Assembly: GCA_963725185.1 (NCBI GenBank)
Contig: CAVRXO010000001.1
Span: forward strand, 1 to 64,000
Reading direction: 5' to 3'
DNA from: VAZQ01 sp963725185
GTDB taxonomy: Bacteria; Pseudomonadota; Alphaproteobacteria; Rhizobiales; Xanthobacteraceae
Length of the DNA stretch: 64,000 bases
How positions within the stretch are numbered: the stretch's first letter is position 1; each line of letters starts with the position of its first letter. The notes beneath the pieces were generated by a model. It made no database searches. It was given only the letters and a program-made list of their open reading frames with translations, and was not told where the DNA came from. Below, piece after piece: positions 19,922 to 28,395 of the stretch. The translations under genes were made by a program, and so were the position numbers.

Positions 19922-20878
19922 CTAAGCATGGAGGGCGTCCGCGCCGGTCTCCAGGCGCGTCAGCCAATAGTCGGCGTCGTAGCTGGGATCGTCGGTCAGA
20001 TAGCGCCAGAGCTTGATGCGGTTGACGTACTCGAGCCGTCCGGTGTCCTGCTCGAACCAGGGCTCGGGCGTCGTCAGGATGGTTTCGACCGTCGCCGCGC
20101 TCGGGCGCCGACTTGCGGAAGAAGATCGGCGCGCTGGGCGTTGCGGTTGCGGCAGGTCGTCGACGTCCCAGCCGCGCGTCTGCGCGCCGCTGGCGTGCAT
20201 GCGGATCTTGAACATGTAGCGGGTGTCGTCCGAGAGGTTGACGCCGCCGCCGTGCCAGATCGCCGTGGTGCAGGAAGAGCAGCGTGCCGGCCTCGCAGAC
20301 CATGTGCTGCTGGCCGAGCATGTTCTGGTAGCGGCCGAGCGCCACCTCGCTGACCTTGCGCAGGTGCGTGCCGGGGATGAAGCGCGTGCCGCCCATCGGC
20401 CGGGTGACCGCGTGCGGGTAGTACATCAGCTGCACGTCGAAGGCCTGCGGACGCGGGTCGATGGTCGAAGTCCTGGTGGGTGTGCTGGGAGACGTTCTCG
20501 CTGCGCGCCGCCTCGTGGAAGCGCGGCGGGAAGGTGACGTGCAGGAAGTGGTGGTCGAACACCGGCGCCTCGCCCAGCAGGCTCTGCAGCGCGCCGCGCA
20601 CCAGCGGCAGGTCCAGCAGCCGCGCGACGGCGCTGCCCGGCGGATAGGCCTCGGCGAGCGGCGTGCCGGCCGGGACCTCGGGGATGCGGCTGGCGGCCAG
20701 CGGTCTCGCCGTAGCACCCGGCGGATCTTGCTGCCCGTCGCCGGCTCGGCGACCTGCGCCGGCCTCGGCCATGAACTGGGCGTTGATGTCGGCCGGGACG
20801 GCGGCGTCGAAGCGCAGGAAGCCGCGCGCGACGAAGCTCGCCATCTGCGGCCGACGTCAGCAGGATCGGTTCGGTCAT
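19922..20878 (-). CDS. Second phytanoyl-CoA dioxygenase family protein (frameshifted)
   Basis: Paralogue-like PhyH enzyme of about 315 residues. It begins MTEPILLTSA, continues MASFVARGFLRFDAAVPAD, and carries the metal-binding His-x-Asp in VSQHTHQDF, then FDVQLMYYPHAVTRPMGGTR, FIPGTHLRKVSE and TLLFLHHG. The C-terminus (WFEQDTGRLEYVNRIKLWRY, DDPSYDADYWLTRLE) differs from the downstream PhyH, so the two are not a recent duplication. Shifts near 20850, 20765, 20705, 20465, 20265 and 20100 break it. It lies 16 bases upstream of the other PhyH gene, in the same operon as the SDR. Confidence 0.82.
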
Positions 20879-21169
20879 GGCGTCGACCTCGACGAGCTGC
20901 TCGAAGAAGAACTCGTACTTCAGATAGGCGAGATCGAACTCCTCGCCGCGCGGATGCGGCAGGAGCTGCGAGGCCTGGAAGAGCCGCCAGCCGTCCTTCA
21001 GCGCCGCGAGGCCGGTGGCGTAGGGCGGCTCGTCGGCGTCGCCCGCCATGTGCAGCGTCTCGGCCGGTCCCGTCGTACTCGCGCCCAGGCGAGCGACCGG
21101 CGAATCCAGCGCCGAGTTCTTCAGGTAGAGCACCAGAACCTTCTGCCTGAGTGTGTTCTTGGGAGCCAT
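20875..21169 (-). CDS. Uncharacterised protein of about 97 residues between SDR and PhyH
   Basis: The product reads MAPKNTLRQKVLVLYLKNSA, then ADEPPYATGLAALKDGWRLF, QASQLLPHPRGEEFDLAYL and KYEFFFEQLVEVDA. I do not recognise the family. Its ATG overlaps the SDR stop by one base (TGATG), so translation is coupled. As written the frame has no stop before the PhyH start and would fuse the two; removing one C near 20880 gives GCATGA, a stop that overlaps the PhyH ATG by four bases. Given the many one-base insertions nearby, I favour a separate protein. Around 21065-21080 the sequence is also disturbed (EYDGTG is readable in another frame). Confidence 0.6.
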
Positions 21170-21903
21170 CAGCCGCTCCAGCCGCCGTCGATCACATGGA
21201 TCTGGCCGGTCGTGAAGCTGCTCTCGTCGGAGGCCAGGTAGACCGCGAGGTCGGCGATCTCACGCGGCTCGCCGAGCCGGCCCATCGGCTGGCGCTCGAT
21301 GAAGCTCTGCCGGACGGCGTCCGGGTCGCCGGGCAGCGCGGCCATGCGCTCGGCGAGCGAGGGCGTCGCCACCGTGCCCGGGCAGATGGCGTTGCAGCGC
21401 ACGCCCTGCCCGACGAAATCCGCCGCGATCGAGCGGGTGAGGCCGATGACGGCCGCCTTGGTGACGCCATAGGCGAAGCGGTTCGGCACGCCTTTGATGC
21501 TGGAGGCCACCGACGACATGTTGATGATCGAGCCGGCCTTGCGCGCCAGCATGCCAGGCAGCGCGGCCTGGCAGACGTGGAACATGGCGGTGACGTTGAG
21601 GTCCCACGAGAAGCGCCACGCCTCGTCCGTGCAGTCGAGGATCGTGCCCGCGTGGACGTAGCCGGCGCAGTTGAAGACCACGTCGAGCGGGCCGAGCTCG
21701 GTGACAACGCGGCGGATCGCATCTGCCTCGGTCACGTCGAGCCGCCGCGCCTCGACGCCGGCCAACGTGGCCAGCGCGGCCTCGTTGATGTCGGTGGCGA
21801 TCACCCGCGCGCCCTCGGCGACGAAGCGCTCGGCCGTGGCGCGGCCGATCCCCTGCCCGGCCGCCGTCACCAGGCACGCCTTGCCCGCCAGCCGCGCGCT
21901 CAT
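21169..21903 (-). CDS. Short-chain dehydrogenase/reductase, similar to 2-keto-3-deoxy-L-fuconate dehydrogenases
   Basis: Intact 244-residue classical SDR. The nucleotide-binding motif is TAAGQGIGRATAERF (residues 13-27), an Asp after the second strand (ATDINEA) favours NAD, then NCAGYVHAG, the catalytic Ser near 130, and YGVTK with Tyr145 and Lys149. It ends with the family tail HVIDGGWSG. The opening (GKACLVTAAGQGIG) resembles 2-keto-3-deoxy-L-fuconate dehydrogenases of L-fucose and L-rhamnose breakdown, but this cannot be settled from sequence alone. It is the first gene of the minus-strand operon and diverges from a sulfatase with 75 bases between them, which could point to sulfated-sugar use. 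Confidence 0.85.
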   Translation of the reverse strand: MSARLAGKACLVTAAGQGIGRATAERFVAEGARVIATDINEAALATLAGVEARRLDVTEADAIRRVVTELGPLDVVFNCAGYVHAGTILDCTDEAWRFSWDLNVTAMFHVCQAALPGMLARKAGSIINMSSVASSIKGVPNRFAYGVTKAAVIGLTRSIAADFVGQGVRCNAICPGTVATPSLAERMAALPGDPDAVRQSFIERQPMGRLGEPREIADLAVYLASDESSFTTGQIHVIDGGWSG

Positions 21904-21978
21904 GTCTCCGTCCCGACGCTCATGCGGGCTCACTAGCCGGTCTCGGCGCTGGCGGCGAGGTTGGCTATAGGTCGCCGC

Positions 21979-23724
21979 ATGTCCAAGCCGCCGAACGTCG
22001 TGCTGGTGCTGACCGACGACCAGGGCTACCCGCCGCTCGGCGCGCACGGGCATCCTTTCGTGCAAACGCCGCACCTGGACCGCTTCCATGCCGAGGCGGT
22101 GCGCTTCGAGCAGTTCCACTCCGGCACCACCTGCGCGCCCACCCGGGCGGGCCTCTTGACCGGCCACTACTGCAACTCGACCGGCGTCTGGCACACAGTC
22201 GGCGGCCGCTCGCTGCTGCGCGCCGACGAATGGACACTGGCCAACGCGCTCGGCGAGGCGGGCTGGCGGACGGGCATTTTCGGCAAGTGGCACCTGGGCG
22301 ACGCCTACCCCTACCGGCCGCAGGACCGCGGCTTTCAGGCCAGCGTCGTGCACGGCGGCGGCGGCATCGGCCAGACGCCGGACTGGTGGGGCAACGACTA
22401 TTTCGACGACACCTACCTGGTCGACGGCGCGCCGCAGCGGTTCGAGGGCTACTGCACCGATGTCTTCTTCGGCGAGGCGATGAAGTTCATCGAGGGCGCA
22501 GCGGATCAGCCGTTCTTCTGCTTCGTCAGCACCAACGCGCCGCACTGGCCCTACAACGTACCGGAGCGCTTCCACGCGCTCTACCGCGGGCGAACGGCGA
22601 GCGAGCGCTATGCGCGCTTCCTCGGCATGATCACCTCGATCGACGAGAACTTCGGGCGGCTGCGCGCGCGGCTGGGCGAGAGGGGGCTGGAGGACGACAC
22701 CGTCTTCATCTTCGCCAGCGACAACGGCCAGTGCGGACAGGCGACCTGGGACGAGCCGGACGCCTTCAACGCCGGCATGCGCGGCTTCAAGGGCAGCATG
22801 TACGAGGGCGGCCACCGCATCCCGTTCCTGGTCCGCTGGCCGGCGGGCGGGATCGGCGGCGGCCGCGCGGTGACGCAGAATGCCGCCTACATCGACCTGA
22901 TGCCGACGCTGCTGGACCTGTGCGGCGTCGCTCCGCCCGCGAACCGCACGTTCCATGGCGCCAGCCTCGCCACCTTGGCGCGCGGCGAGGCGGCGGGACC
23001 TGAATGGGCGGCGCGGGTGCTGGTCACCGACACCCAGCGCGTGCCGCGGCCGATCAAGTGGCGCTTGGGCTGCGTGATGCGGGACGACTGGCGGCTGATC
23101 GACGGCGAGGCGCTTTACGATCTTGCCGGCGATCCCAGGCAGCAGCGCGACGTCGCCGCCGATTATCCTGAGATCGTGGCGGAGCTGCGGGGCGCCTACG
23201 AGGCCTGGTGGATCCTCTGCGAGCATCAGGCGGACGACGACATCCCGATCTCGATCGGGGCAGACGCGGCGCGGGTCGTCACGCTGACCAGCCACGACCT
23301 GCGCAACGACGAAGGCGATGGCGTCTGGAACCAGGGCCAGGTGCGCCGAGGCGAGGCCTGCGCCGGCTACTGGGAGGTGATGGTGGAGCAAGCCGGGACT
23401 TACGAGTTCGCCCTGCGCCGCTGGCCCGTCGAGGCCGGCCACGCGCTGACCGTCGGCCTGGAGGCCGACGACGTCGCGTTCCGCCGCGACGCGATCGCCG
23501 AGGCCGACTGGGGCCTCTACAGCGGCGGCGTGGGGCTGCCGGTCACGACGGCGACGATCGAGGCGGGCGGCCAAACCGTCAGCGCGCCGGTCGCCGATGG
23601 CGAGACCGCGGCGCGCCTGCAGCTCGACCTGCCGCGCGGCCCCCTGCACCTGCGCGCCTGGTTCGCCGGCGACGGCCTGCTGCAGTCGCCCTACTACGTC
23701 GAAATACGACGTCTCCAAGAGTAG
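21979..23724 (+). CDS. Formylglycine-dependent sulfatase
   Basis: Intact 581-residue sulfatase of the arylsulfatase/alkaline phosphatase superfamily. The metal-binding start VVLVLTDDQGYPPLG, the modification motif CAPTRAGLLTG (Cys52, converted to formylglycine), the FGKWHLGD segment, HW in APHWPYNVP and ASDNGQ are all present, so the active site looks complete. After residue 400 there is an extra domain of about 180 residues rich in beta structure (GYWEVMVEQAGTYEFALRRW, LHLRAWFAGDGL), as in several polysaccharide sulfatases. No signal peptide is evident, so it may act in the cytoplasm. Start ATG 21979. It needs a formylglycine-generating enzyme encoded elsewhere. Neighbouring SDR suggests a role in sulfated sugar or sulfate-ester use. 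Confidence 0.92.
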   Translation: MSKPPNVVLVLTDDQGYPPLGAHGHPFVQTPHLDRFHAEAVRFEQFHSGTTCAPTRAGLLTGHYCNSTGVWHTVGGRSLLRADEWTLANALGEAGWRTGIFGKWHLGDAYPYRPQDRGFQASVVHGGGGIGQTPDWWGNDYFDDTYLVDGAPQRFEGYCTDVFFGEAMKFIEGAADQPFFCFVSTNAPHWPYNVPERFHALYRGRTASERYARFLGMITSIDENFGRLRARLGERGLEDDTVFIFASDNGQCGQATWDEPDAFNAGMRGFKGSMYEGGHRIPFLVRWPAGGIGGGRAVTQNAAYIDLMPTLLDLCGVAPPANRTFHGASLATLARGEAAGPEWAARVLVTDTQRVPRPIKWRLGCVMRDDWRLIDGEALYDLAGDPRQQRDVAADYPEIVAELRGAYEAWWILCEHQADDDIPISIGADAARVVTLTSHDLRNDEGDGVWNQGQVRRGEACAGYWEVMVEQAGTYEFALRRWPVEAGHALTVGLEADDVAFRRDAIAEADWGLYSGGVGLPVTTATIEAGGQTVSAPVADGETAARLQLDLPRGPLHLRAWFAGDGLLQSPYYVEIRRLQE

Positions 23725-23751
23725 CCCTCGCCCCGCGCAGAGGGGAGACGG

Positions 23752-24429
23752 CTACTGATTGGTAGGGCTCGGTCTGCCCGCCGTCGCCAGCTCCGCGCGC
23801 AGGCCGGCGATCAGGTAGTCGAGGCCGCGTTCGAAGCTGGCGTCGTAGTTGTCCATCAGCACCGGGCCGACGCTGCGGGCCAGCGGGTAGAGCTGCGCAT
23901 CGAGCGCGGCGGCGCGCGCCTCCGGCTCGTAGCCGGCCGTGCGCTGGCCGCCCGGCGAGACCACTGCCTGCTGCTCGATGGTGAAGCCGGTCACGTAGTC
24001 GTTGACCGTCTTCAGGAAGATCGCCGCCTCGGCCGCCGCGATCCCGGCGGCGACGAACACCCGCAGCGCCGCCTCCATCGCAGCGAACACCGCAGGGTCC
24101 CTCAGCCGGGTGCCGGCCACCATCCGCGCGCCGTCGCGGCGCTTCAGCAGCGCGGCGCGGAAGGCGCGGGCGTAATCGCGGGTCAGCTCGGGCCACGACT
24201 GCGGCAGGCCGGCCGCCGCGAAGCCCACGCGCAGGTCGACCAGCACCTGGGTGGCCATCTCGTCGACCAGATCCTGCTTGTTCTTGAAGCGCCAGTAGAG
24301 GGTCGGCGCGCGCAGACCGAGCTCGGCGGCGACGGCGCGCAGGGTCACGCCTTCGAGGCCGACCTCGTCCAGCAGCTTCAGGGCCGCGCGGACCACGGGC
24401 TCGCGACCGACCGGCGTCGTCCTGCTCAT
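23752..24429 (-). CDS. TetR-family repressor
   Basis: 225-residue TetR-type regulator. The N-terminal DNA-binding domain reads VVRAALKLLDEVGLEGVTLR, AVAAELGLRAPTLYWRFKNK, QDLVDEMA; the C-terminal ligand domain contains RDGARMVAGTRLRDP and ends FERGLDYLIAGLRAEL, resembling the TetR_C_1 group that includes the tetracycline repressor. The gene is divergent from a FAD monooxygenase, with two inverted repeats in the 75 bases between them. This arrangement suggests it represses both its own gene and the monooxygenase until the enzyme's substrate, or a similar aromatic compound, binds. Confidence 0.9.
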   Translation of the reverse strand: MSRTTPVGREPVVRAALKLLDEVGLEGVTLRAVAAELGLRAPTLYWRFKNKQDLVDEMATQVLVDLRVGFAAAGLPQSWPELTRDYARAFRAALLKRRDGARMVAGTRLRDPAVFAAMEAALRVFVAAGIAAAEAAIFLKTVNDYVTGFTIEQQAVVSPGGQRTAGYEPEARAAALDAQLYPLARSVGPVLMDNYDASFERGLDYLIAGLRAELATAGRPSPTNQ

Positions 24430-24457
24430 CGCGACTCGGTTAGCACTTTTCGCGCGC

Positions 24458-24499
24458 CTCTAACAGTGTTAGAGACTTGTTCTCTAACGTTGTTCGAGA
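24458..24499. promoter_or_regulatory. Two TetR-type operators
   Basis: CTCTAACAGTGTTAGAG (24458-24474) is a perfect 8+1+8 palindrome. A second, imperfect copy TCTCTAACGTTGTTCGAGA follows at 24481-24499, with centres 24 bases apart (slightly more than two helix turns). Both share CTAAC/GTTAG half sites and lie between the divergent TetR and monooxygenase genes; the second ends five bases before the monooxygenase ATG. Confidence 0.75.
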
Positions 24500-24504
24500 A
24501 ACCC

Positions 24505-25992
24505 ATGACCGACACATCCGTCCTGATCGCCGGCGCCGGCGCGGCCGGCCTGACGCTGGCCATCGACCTGGCGCGCCGCAACGTCGCCTTTCGGCTGATC
24601 GACAAGGCCGAGGCGCCGTTCCCCGGCTCGCGCGGCAAGGGCCTGCAGCCGCGCTCGCTGGAGGTGTTCGAGGACCTCGGCGCGCTGGGCAGGATGGCGG
24701 CGCTCGGCGCGCCCTATCCGCCGCGGCGGATCCATGCGGACGGCGGGTTCGTCGACGAGGCGATCATGGAGCGGCAGCCCGCGACGCCCGCGATCCCCTA
24801 CGCCGAGCCGCTGATGCTGCCGCAGAACCTCACCGAGGGCGTGCTGCGCGAGCGGCTGGTCGAGTTCGGCGCCGCGCCTGAGTTCGGCTGCGAGCTGATC
24901 GGCTTCGATCAGGACGCCGACGGCGTGACCGCGCGCGTTCGGACGGGGTCGGGCGAGGAGACCGTGCGCGCCCGCTTCCTGGTGGGCGCCGACGGCGGCG
25001 GCAGCTTCGTGCGGCGCACGCTGGGCGTCGGCTTTCCCGGCCAGACCTCGCCCGGACGCGGACTGGTCGCCGACCTGGCGCTCGAGGGCCTCAGCCGCGA
25101 CGCCTGGCACACCTGGAACGCCGACAAGGGCGCCGAACGGGTGAGCCTTTGCCCGCTGGCCGGCACCGATCTCTTCCAGCTGCAGACCGGCCTGCCGGAG
25201 GGCGATGTCGACCTTTCGGACGCGGGGCTGGCCGCGTTGATCGCGCGCCGCACCGGCCGCGCGGCGATCAAGGTCGGCGCGATCTGCTGGCGCTCGACGT
25301 TCGGCATCAACGCGCGCGCCGCCGACGCCTACCGGCGCGGCCGGGTGCTGCTGGCCGGCGACGCCGCCCACGTGCATCCGCCGACCGGCGGCCAGGGGCT
25401 GAACACCAGCGTGCAGGACGCCTACGCGCTCGGCTGGCGGCTGGTGGCGGTGCTGGACGGCGCGCCGGACGCGCTGCTCGACACTTACGAGACGGAGCGA
25501 CGCCCGGTCGCGCTGGAGGTGCTGGGGCTCGCCACCCGCCTGCTGCGCGCCGCCGTCGAGCGCGGCGACATGCGGCGCGGCCGCGAGAACCACCAGCTGG
25601 ACCTCGGCTATCCCGACTCGCCGCTCAGCCTGGAGCGGCGGCCGCGCGTGGGCCGCCTGCGCGCCGGCGACCGGGCGCCCGACGCGCACTGCCAGGGCGC
25701 GGGCGGCTGCGCGGCGCGGCTGTTCGAGGTTTTCCGCGGACCGCAGTTCACGCTGCTGGAGTTCGAGCCCGGCGACGGCGACCGCGCGCAGCCGCGCAAA
25801 CACCTGGCGATCCGCCGAGTGAACCCAGCCGGCGAGCTGCGCGATACCGCCGGCGAGATCGCCGCCGCCTACGATCCCGACCCGGGCGACTGGTTCCTGA
25901 TCCGCCCCGACGGCTACGTCGCGGCGATCGTCGCGGCCGGCGAAACGGCGGCGCTGGAGGCGCACTTGGGCCGGCTGGGACTGGGGGCTTAA
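24505..25992 (+). CDS. FAD-dependent aromatic hydroxylase-type monooxygenase
   Basis: Intact 495-residue flavoprotein of the PHBH-like class A group (PheA/TfdB, rifampicin monooxygenase-like). The FAD motif GAGAAGLTLAIDLARR is at residues 10-25, the pyrophosphate-contacting VGADGGGSFVRRTLG near 165, and the second FAD motif GDAAHVHPPTGGQGLN near 285, followed by the DAYALGWRLVAVL helix. The C-terminal 100 residues form the thioredoxin-like domain of the subclass. The start at 24505 follows the second operator. Control by the divergent TetR gene is likely. The substrate could be a phenol or an aromatic antibiotic; sequence cannot decide. Confidence 0.9.
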   Translation: MTDTSVLIAGAGAAGLTLAIDLARRNVAFRLIDKAEAPFPGSRGKGLQPRSLEVFEDLGALGRMAALGAPYPPRRIHADGGFVDEAIMERQPATPAIPYAEPLMLPQNLTEGVLRERLVEFGAAPEFGCELIGFDQDADGVTARVRTGSGEETVRARFLVGADGGGSFVRRTLGVGFPGQTSPGRGLVADLALEGLSRDAWHTWNADKGAERVSLCPLAGTDLFQLQTGLPEGDVDLSDAGLAALIARRTGRAAIKVGAICWRSTFGINARAADAYRRGRVLLAGDAAHVHPPTGGQGLNTSVQDAYALGWRLVAVLDGAPDALLDTYETERRPVALEVLGLATRLLRAAVERGDMRRGRENHQLDLGYPDSPLSLERRPRVGRLRAGDRAPDAHCQGAGGCAARLFEVFRGPQFTLLEFEPGDGDRAQPRKHLAIRRVNPAGELRDTAGEIAAAYDPDPGDWFLIRPDGYVAAIVAAGETAALEAHLGRLGLGA

Positions 25993-26004
25993 GCCGGCCC
26001 GGTG

Positions 26005-26844
26005 CTAGACCGGCACGTCGCCCGCCAGGGTGATGCGGTGCATGACGCGGCGGTGGCCGTCGTAGTCGTTGATCGGGAAGTGGAGGAGCTGGCGGTTGTC
26101 CCAGATCGCCAGCGTGCCGGGCTTCCAGCGGACGCGGCAGGTGAATGCAGGCGCGATCTGGTGGAGGAACAGCAGCTCCAGCAGCGGGGCGCTGTCCGCC
26201 TCGCTCATGCCGTCGAAGCGGACCGTGTGGGCCGGGTTGATGAAGAGCGCGCGGCGGCCGGTCTCGGGGTGGGTGCGGACAACCGGATGGACGGCCTCGA
26301 ACACCTGCGCGTCGTCGGTGCGGGCCGCATCGCGCAGCCGGTCCTCGCGGGTGCGGGAGACCTCGGCCTTGGCGGAGCTGTTGATGGCGCGCATGCCCAG
26401 CAACTGCTGCTGCGTCGTGGCTGGAAGCGCCTCGTAGGCGGCGGCCTGGCTGGCGAACAGGGTGTCGCCGCCGGTGGGCGGGGTCTCGCGGGCGAGCAGC
26501 AGCGTCGCCATCGGCGGGCGCGGCAGGTAGGTGGTGTCGGAGTGCCAGACGCCGCCGAAGTTCACCGTCTCGTGCTCGAGCTTCACCACCTCGGTGATCT
26601 CCGGGAAGCCCGCGAGGCCGCGCAGGAACGGGTATTCGCTGACCTCGCCGAGCGCCCGGGCGAAGGCGAGGAAGGCTTCGCTGCTGAGGTGCTGGTCCGG
26701 CAGCACCAGCACGCCGGCGCCCAGCCAGATTTCGCGCAGGCGCGCCAGCATCGCAGGCGAAAGCGGACGGCTGAGGTCGACCCCGCGCACCTCGGCGCCG
26801 ACCGCCGGCGCGAGCGGCGTGACCTCGAGCGTGTCGGCGCTCAC
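26005..26844 (-). CDS. TauD/TfdA-family dioxygenase
   Basis: Intact 279-residue Fe(II)/2-oxoglutarate dioxygenase. It has VTPLAPAVGAEVRGVDLSRP at the start, His101 and Asp103 in GVWHSDTTYLPRPP, the RPPMATLLLARETPPTGGDT stretch, and the distal His and 2-oxoglutarate-binding Arg in HRRVMHRITLAGD. The family includes taurine dioxygenase and alkylsulfatase AtsK, and 2,4-D dioxygenase; all use 2-oxoglutarate and oxygen. Sulfur-source use would fit the nearby sulfatase and cysD-cysNC, but the substrate is not proven. The GTG start overlaps the stop of the upstream sensor kinase gene by four bases (GTGA), so both are translated together. Confidence 0.87.
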   Translation of the reverse strand: MSADTLEVTPLAPAVGAEVRGVDLSRPLSPAMLARLREIWLGAGVLVLPDQHLSSEAFLAFARALGEVSEYPFLRGLAGFPEITEVVKLEHETVNFGGVWHSDTTYLPRPPMATLLLARETPPTGGDTLFASQAAAYEALPATTQQQLLGMRAINSSAKAEVSRTREDRLRDAARTDDAQVFEAVHPVVRTHPETGRRALFINPAHTVRFDGMSEADSAPLLELLFLHQIAPAFTCRVRWKPGTLAIWDNRQLLHFPINDYDGHRRVMHRITLAGDVPV

Positions 26845-27881
26845 CGGGGCGTGTCCGGGTCGTCGGTCGGGGTGAACATCAGTTCGGCGAGCAGGCCGTT
26901 CGGCCGCCATTCGTAGCGGACGCCGCCGCGCAACTGGCCCATCAGTTGGCCGATCAGGCGCGAGCCGAAGCCGCCCTCGCGCGCCGCCTCGATCTCGCCC
27001 GGCCCGTCCTCCCGCCAGACCAGGCGCACGGCGCGGCCCGGCAGGCGCTCCCAGCTGACGGCGAGCTTCCCTTCGGCCTGCGAGAGCGAGCCGTACTTGA
27101 CCGCGTTGGTGGCCAGCTCGTGGATGACCATGCTGAGCGCCTGCACGTCGCCCGCGGGCAGCACCAGCCGCGGTCCGTCGATCGCGTAGCGCTCTGGCGA
27201 GGAGACCGTCGCCAGCGCCTCGCCGATGATGTCGCCGACGATGGCCCCCTCCCACTTGCGCGCCGCCAGCGAAGTCTGGGCGCGCGCCAGGCTGGCGATA
27301 CGGCCGTCGAGGATGGTGCGGAACTCCTCCAGCGACGTGGCGGTCGAGAGCCGCACCAGTGACTGCACCAGCATCAGGGAGTTGCGCGCCCGGTGGTCGA
27401 CCTCGCGCATCAGGAGGGCGCGCGCCTGCTCGCTGCGGCGCTCCTGCACCTCGCCGGTGACGTCCTGCGAGGCGCTGAGGATGTGGGTGACCTCGCCGTG
27501 CGGATCGAGGATCGGCGAGTTGGTGGCGGTCCAGTAGCGCTCGACCGGCTCGCCGCCGGCCGCCGCCAGCGTCATGCGGCCGATCCGCATGCGGTCCGGC
27601 TTGCGGCTCGCGAGCACGCGTTCCAGCGACTGGCGGATGGAGTCCATGAAGAGGGCGAGGTCCTCGTTCGGGGTCTGGGGGAACACCTCGAAGAGGCCCT
27701 TGCCCTGCAGCGCGGCGGGCGTCGTCCAGAAGGTGCGCGCGTGCGCCTCGTTGGCCGCCAGCATCGTGAATTCGGGCGGATCGGCGGCGATCAGCAGGAG
27801 GGGCCGTGGCGAGGACTCGAACACGGCGCGAAAGATGTCGGCGCTGATCGAGCCGCCTTGGCGGCTGTCGCTGTCGAGCAA
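26841..27881 (-). CDS. PAS-HWE sensor histidine kinase, coupled to the TauD-type gene
   Basis: Soluble 346-residue kinase. A PAS domain (about residues 15-145; RAVFESSPRPLLLIAADPP, RYWTATNSPILDPHGEVTH, then LSASQDVTGE) precedes the HWE-type kinase core with His163 in MREVDHRARNSLMLVQSL and N box HELATNAVKYGSL; a late WREDGPG serves as G1 box and the GFGSRLIGQLMGQ segment as G2. No membrane helix is seen, so it senses an internal signal. The start is a TTG at 27881. Its stop overlaps the TauD-type start, an unusual pairing that suggests the kinase and the dioxygenase serve one response. No response regulator is adjacent. Confidence 0.85.
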   Translation of the reverse strand: MLDSDSRQGGSISADIFRAVFESSPRPLLLIAADPPEFTMLAANEAHARTFWTTPAALQGKGLFEVFPQTPNEDLALFMDSIRQSLERVLASRKPDRMRIGRMTLAAAGGEPVERYWTATNSPILDPHGEVTHILSASQDVTGEVQERRSEQARALLMREVDHRARNSLMLVQSLVRLSTATSLEEFRTILDGRIASLARAQTSLAARKWEGAIVGDIIGEALATVSSPERYAIDGPRLVLPAGDVQALSMVIHELATNAVKYGSLSQAEGKLAVSWERLPGRAVRLVWREDGPGEIEAAREGGFGSRLIGQLMGQLRGGVRYEWRPNGLLAELMFTPTDDPDTPR

Positions 27882-27969
27882 GCCTGGGTTCCGGGCGAAC
27901 GAAGCTGCGGCGTCTTAGGCGACACGCCTACCAGCCGTCCAGCAGATTGCCGGGCGCGGGCGTCGCGCT

Positions 27970-28278
27970 TCAGTACCAGAAGGGCGGAAAACCGACCGGC
28001 GGCTGGGCGCCCGGCGGCTGCCTCGCGGCCTTCTTCCTGACCGGCGCGATCTTCAGTTCGCCCCGGCTCTCGAGACCGCAGTTGCGGCAGCGCGAGACGT
28101 GCAGCATCGGGAACCGCACGAAGCTGTAGTCGAACTCGGCGGCGCCGCAGAAGCACCTGACCGGCGCCTCTTCGGCGATCAGCACGGCGGCGGCGGCCGT
28201 TCGGCGGGGGGACGTGCGCAACGCTTCGGACCTCTTGTGGCGGCGCTTCTTCGCGCCTGGCGGAAGATGAACGCACAT
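27970..28278 (-). CDS. Small zinc-ribbon-like protein
   Basis: 102-residue basic protein. Cysteines in RCFCGAAEF (Cys42 and Cys44) and SRCRNCGLESRG (Cys64 and Cys67) form a CxC...CxxC set like a rubredoxin-type zinc ribbon. The N-terminal 30 residues are rich in Lys/Arg and the tail in Pro (PPGAQPPVGFPPFWY). I do not recognise the family. It lies alone between the HWE kinase and the divergent CoA-transferase genes. Start ATG 28278; an alternative start further in would lose only the basic tail. Confidence 0.5.
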   Translation of the reverse strand: MCVHLPPGAKKRRHKRSEALRTSPRRTAAAAVLIAEEAPVRCFCGAAEFDYSFVRFPMLHVSRCRNCGLESRGELKIAPVRKKAARQPPGAQPPVGFPPFWY

Positions 28279-28395
28279 CCCACCGGCTACGCTTCCTGCG
28301 ATCTGCAAGTATTCGTAAGGCCTCCGGTTGGCCGGGGCTTTCGTTCGACCTAATGACGTCCACGAGCGGTGATCCGCGTGCGTGAAGAGGTAGGC

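Noticed and set aside
21169..23718. An 849-codon minus-strand frame across the sulfatase
   Set aside because: Only its last 244 codons (the SDR) look like protein; the rest is the complement of the sulfatase gene, kept open by high GC.
24484..25965. A 493-codon minus-strand frame opposite the FAD monooxygenase
   Set aside because: No recognisable motif; the opposite strand has complete FAD-binding motifs.
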